A stretch of DNA of 64,000 nt from assembly GCF_001427905.1 (NCBI RefSeq), contig NZ_LMEF01000023.1, positions 474,687-538,686 of the forward strand, in the 5' to 3' direction. Numbering within the stretch: the stretch's first letter is position 1; every line of letters starts with the position of its first letter. The position numbers were made by a program, and so were the translations under genes. This DNA is from Flavobacterium sp. Root420 (lineage in GTDB: Bacteria; Bacteroidota; Bacteroidia; Flavobacteriales; Flavobacteriaceae). Below are positions 62,768 through 64,000 of the stretch, in pieces. The notes beneath the pieces were generated by a model. It saw only the letters and a program-made list of their open reading frames with translations. It was not told where the DNA came from and did not search any database.

Positions 62768-64000
62768 ATGTATCGCCTAACCTTTTTTATCGTTTTTTTG
62801 CTGCTTTTATTTACATCTTGTAAACAGGATGTTGATTACGTGGAATCAGATCCAATTTATTGGATAGGTAATGGACCGCCACAAAATTTTCGGGGAGAAT
62901 CCGGAGATTCAATTTTTAAAGTTCAAATAAAAGTAGCATTGCTGAAACGCGAAAACAAGTCTGAGCCACTAGGTTTACAAGTTAATGCTTTTGGCGCTTT
63001 CGATGTTTATTGGGATGGCATTTTACTGGGTAGTAATGGAGTAATGGCGAAATCAGGTCGTGCTGAAGTACTGGGAACAGAAACAACCTACTATCAAATA
63101 CCCGAAAAATGGTCCAATACAGGCAAGCATATTGTCACCATAAAAGGAACACAATCTCATCTTGGGGATGAACAGCGCGGTATTGATGTGAAATTAGAAA
63201 GCTATCTGCAGCTTCTTCGTGCACCTCTTATCATTATGTCTTTTATGAATCTTATGGCGGGAGCTTTTCTCACTGCAGCTATTTATTATTTTTTTCTGTA
63301 CATCAATAACAGCCATAAACAAATAACGGTTTTACTTTTTGGCATAATCTGCCTGTTTTTCTTCAGCCTTCTGATTATAGAATATGTGAAGTTTTATATC
63401 CCTATTCCATATACCAGTTTTTATCTCCGGCTCGAGATTATTGGCTGGCTTACCTTTGCAATTGCGCTATTGGTTCCATGGTATTTTATGCTGCAATTTG
63501 GTTTTGAAAAAAAACGGCTGTTTTTAGTGCTTTTACTTCTAACTCTCATCGCGATCTATATTTTAAATTACCGACATTATGATATTACCGCTATGCGTGT
63601 TAGTTATATCATGTGGCTTGCCTCTATGCTGATAGCAATCAACGCAGTATTTCGAAAAGTTAAAGGAGGACTTATTGTAATGGTAGGTTTACTTATCAGT
63701 GCAATAGTTAATTATTTTCTGGTGTATGATTTTGGATTATTTATCACCTTTACTATTATTGTCCTTTCCATGCTTTATTTACATGCCATTCGAACCAAAT
63801 CTATAGAAGAGGCTCATAACGCATCTTTGCTGTTATCATCAAGATTACAACTGGAGCTGATAAAGAAAAACATACAACCCCATTTTCTTCGCAATACACT
63901 TACTTCATTGATAGATTGGGTCGAAGAATCACCACAACAAGGAGTTGTGTTTATTCGTGCATTGGCAGACGAGTTTGATATCATGAATTCTATTGCCGAA
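62768..64000 (+). CDS. LytS/YehU-type sensor histidine kinase, cut by the window end
   Basis: Open from ATG 62768 to the window edge (411 codons). It starts with a lipoprotein-like signal (LLLFTSC). An extracellular beta domain of about 135 residues follows, then about seven transmembrane helices (about 155-340). A cytoplasmic linker leads to KKNIQPHFLRNTLTSLIDW, equivalent to the Q-I-N-P-H-F-L-F-N-x-L H-box of the LytS family. Here QPHFLRN differs at the usual N and F positions. It should be paired with a LytTR response regulator beyond the window. Confidence 0.8.
   Translation, partial: MYRLTFFIVFLLLLFTSCKQDVDYVESDPIYWIGNGPPQNFRGESGDSIFKVQIKVALLKRENKSEPLGLQVNAFGAFDVYWDGILLGSNGVMAKSGRAEVLGTETTYYQIPEKWSNTGKHIVTIKGTQSHLGDEQRGIDVKLESYLQLLRAPLIIMSFMNLMAGAFLTAAIYYFFLYINNSHKQITVLLFGIICLFFFSLLIIEYVKFYIPIPYTSFYLRLEIIGWLTFAIALLVPWYFMLQFGFEKKRLFLVLLLLTLIAIYILNYRHYDITAMRVSYIMWLASMLIAINAVFRKVKGGLIVMVGLLISAIVNYFLVYDFGLFITFTIIVLSMLYLHAIRTKSIEEAHNASLLLSSRLQLELIKKNIQPHFLRNTLTSLIDWVEESPQQGVVFIRALADEFDIMNSIAE

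Overview
The window is AT-rich (roughly a third G+C by eye) and looks like chromosome of a Flavobacterium-type Bacteroidota. Supporting signs are lipoproteins with S-C lipoboxes, a carboxypeptidase-regulatory-domain outer-membrane barrel, TolC/RND efflux, an ACR3 arsenic operon with a DUF6428 gene, -7 boxes of the TAnnTTTG type, and many short dispersed palindromes. There are no rRNA, tRNA or CRISPR loci.

Layout. 0-7 kb: an AraC regulator, a 620-residue protein with transthyretin-like segments, a small Cys-containing peptide gene, an L,D-transpeptidase-like protein, an ECF sigma factor with its membrane partner, and an XRE regulator whose start is damaged. 7-18 kb is accessory DNA: a 1415-residue Avs-like STAND NTPase (probable phage defence), a thioredoxin-like protein, small orphan genes, several families of hairpin repeats, and a cassette between two direct copies of the 3' end of a DUF4833 gene. 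18-23 kb: a lipid-type operon (PhyH dioxygenase, CDP-alcohol phosphatidyltransferase, GtrA) behind a clear promoter and a 33-codon upstream ORF with seven consecutive Cys codons, then two SDR genes, one with a signal peptide. 23-29 kb: DUF1826, luciferase-like monooxygenase, a MarR/NmrA pair with two MarR-type palindromes, a lipoprotein, a PRC-barrel protein and a 51-residue membrane protein. 29-32 kb: arsenic operon. 32-36 kb: sucrose-phosphate synthase/phosphatase with a GH32-like protein. 36-42 kb: two AraC regulators around a redox/enzymatic gene string.

42.6-47.2 kb is the most interesting stretch. It holds an NHLP-type RiPP precursor, a HEFTH (HExxH) protein, a GNAT/autoinducer-synthase-like acyltransferase, a ThiF-like E1 enzyme and a LuxR-type regulator. 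A decayed ABC-exporter tail lies between the precursor and the HEFTH gene. A repeated TACTACACTA motif sits in front of the precursor and the acyltransferase gene, which suggests one regulon. This looks like a RiPP cluster without any of the usual cyclodehydratase, LanM or radical-SAM enzymes. Directly beyond it, 47.4-53.6 kb is a TetR-controlled RND efflux operon with matching operators.

53.8-64 kb: aldo/keto reductase, a trypsin-like protease fused to a NUC-type endonuclease, a YheT-like hydrolase, MsrA, two lipoproteins, an outer-membrane barrel protein and the start of a LytS-type histidine kinase that runs off the window.

All assignments come from reading the sequence and recalling families; no search was run.
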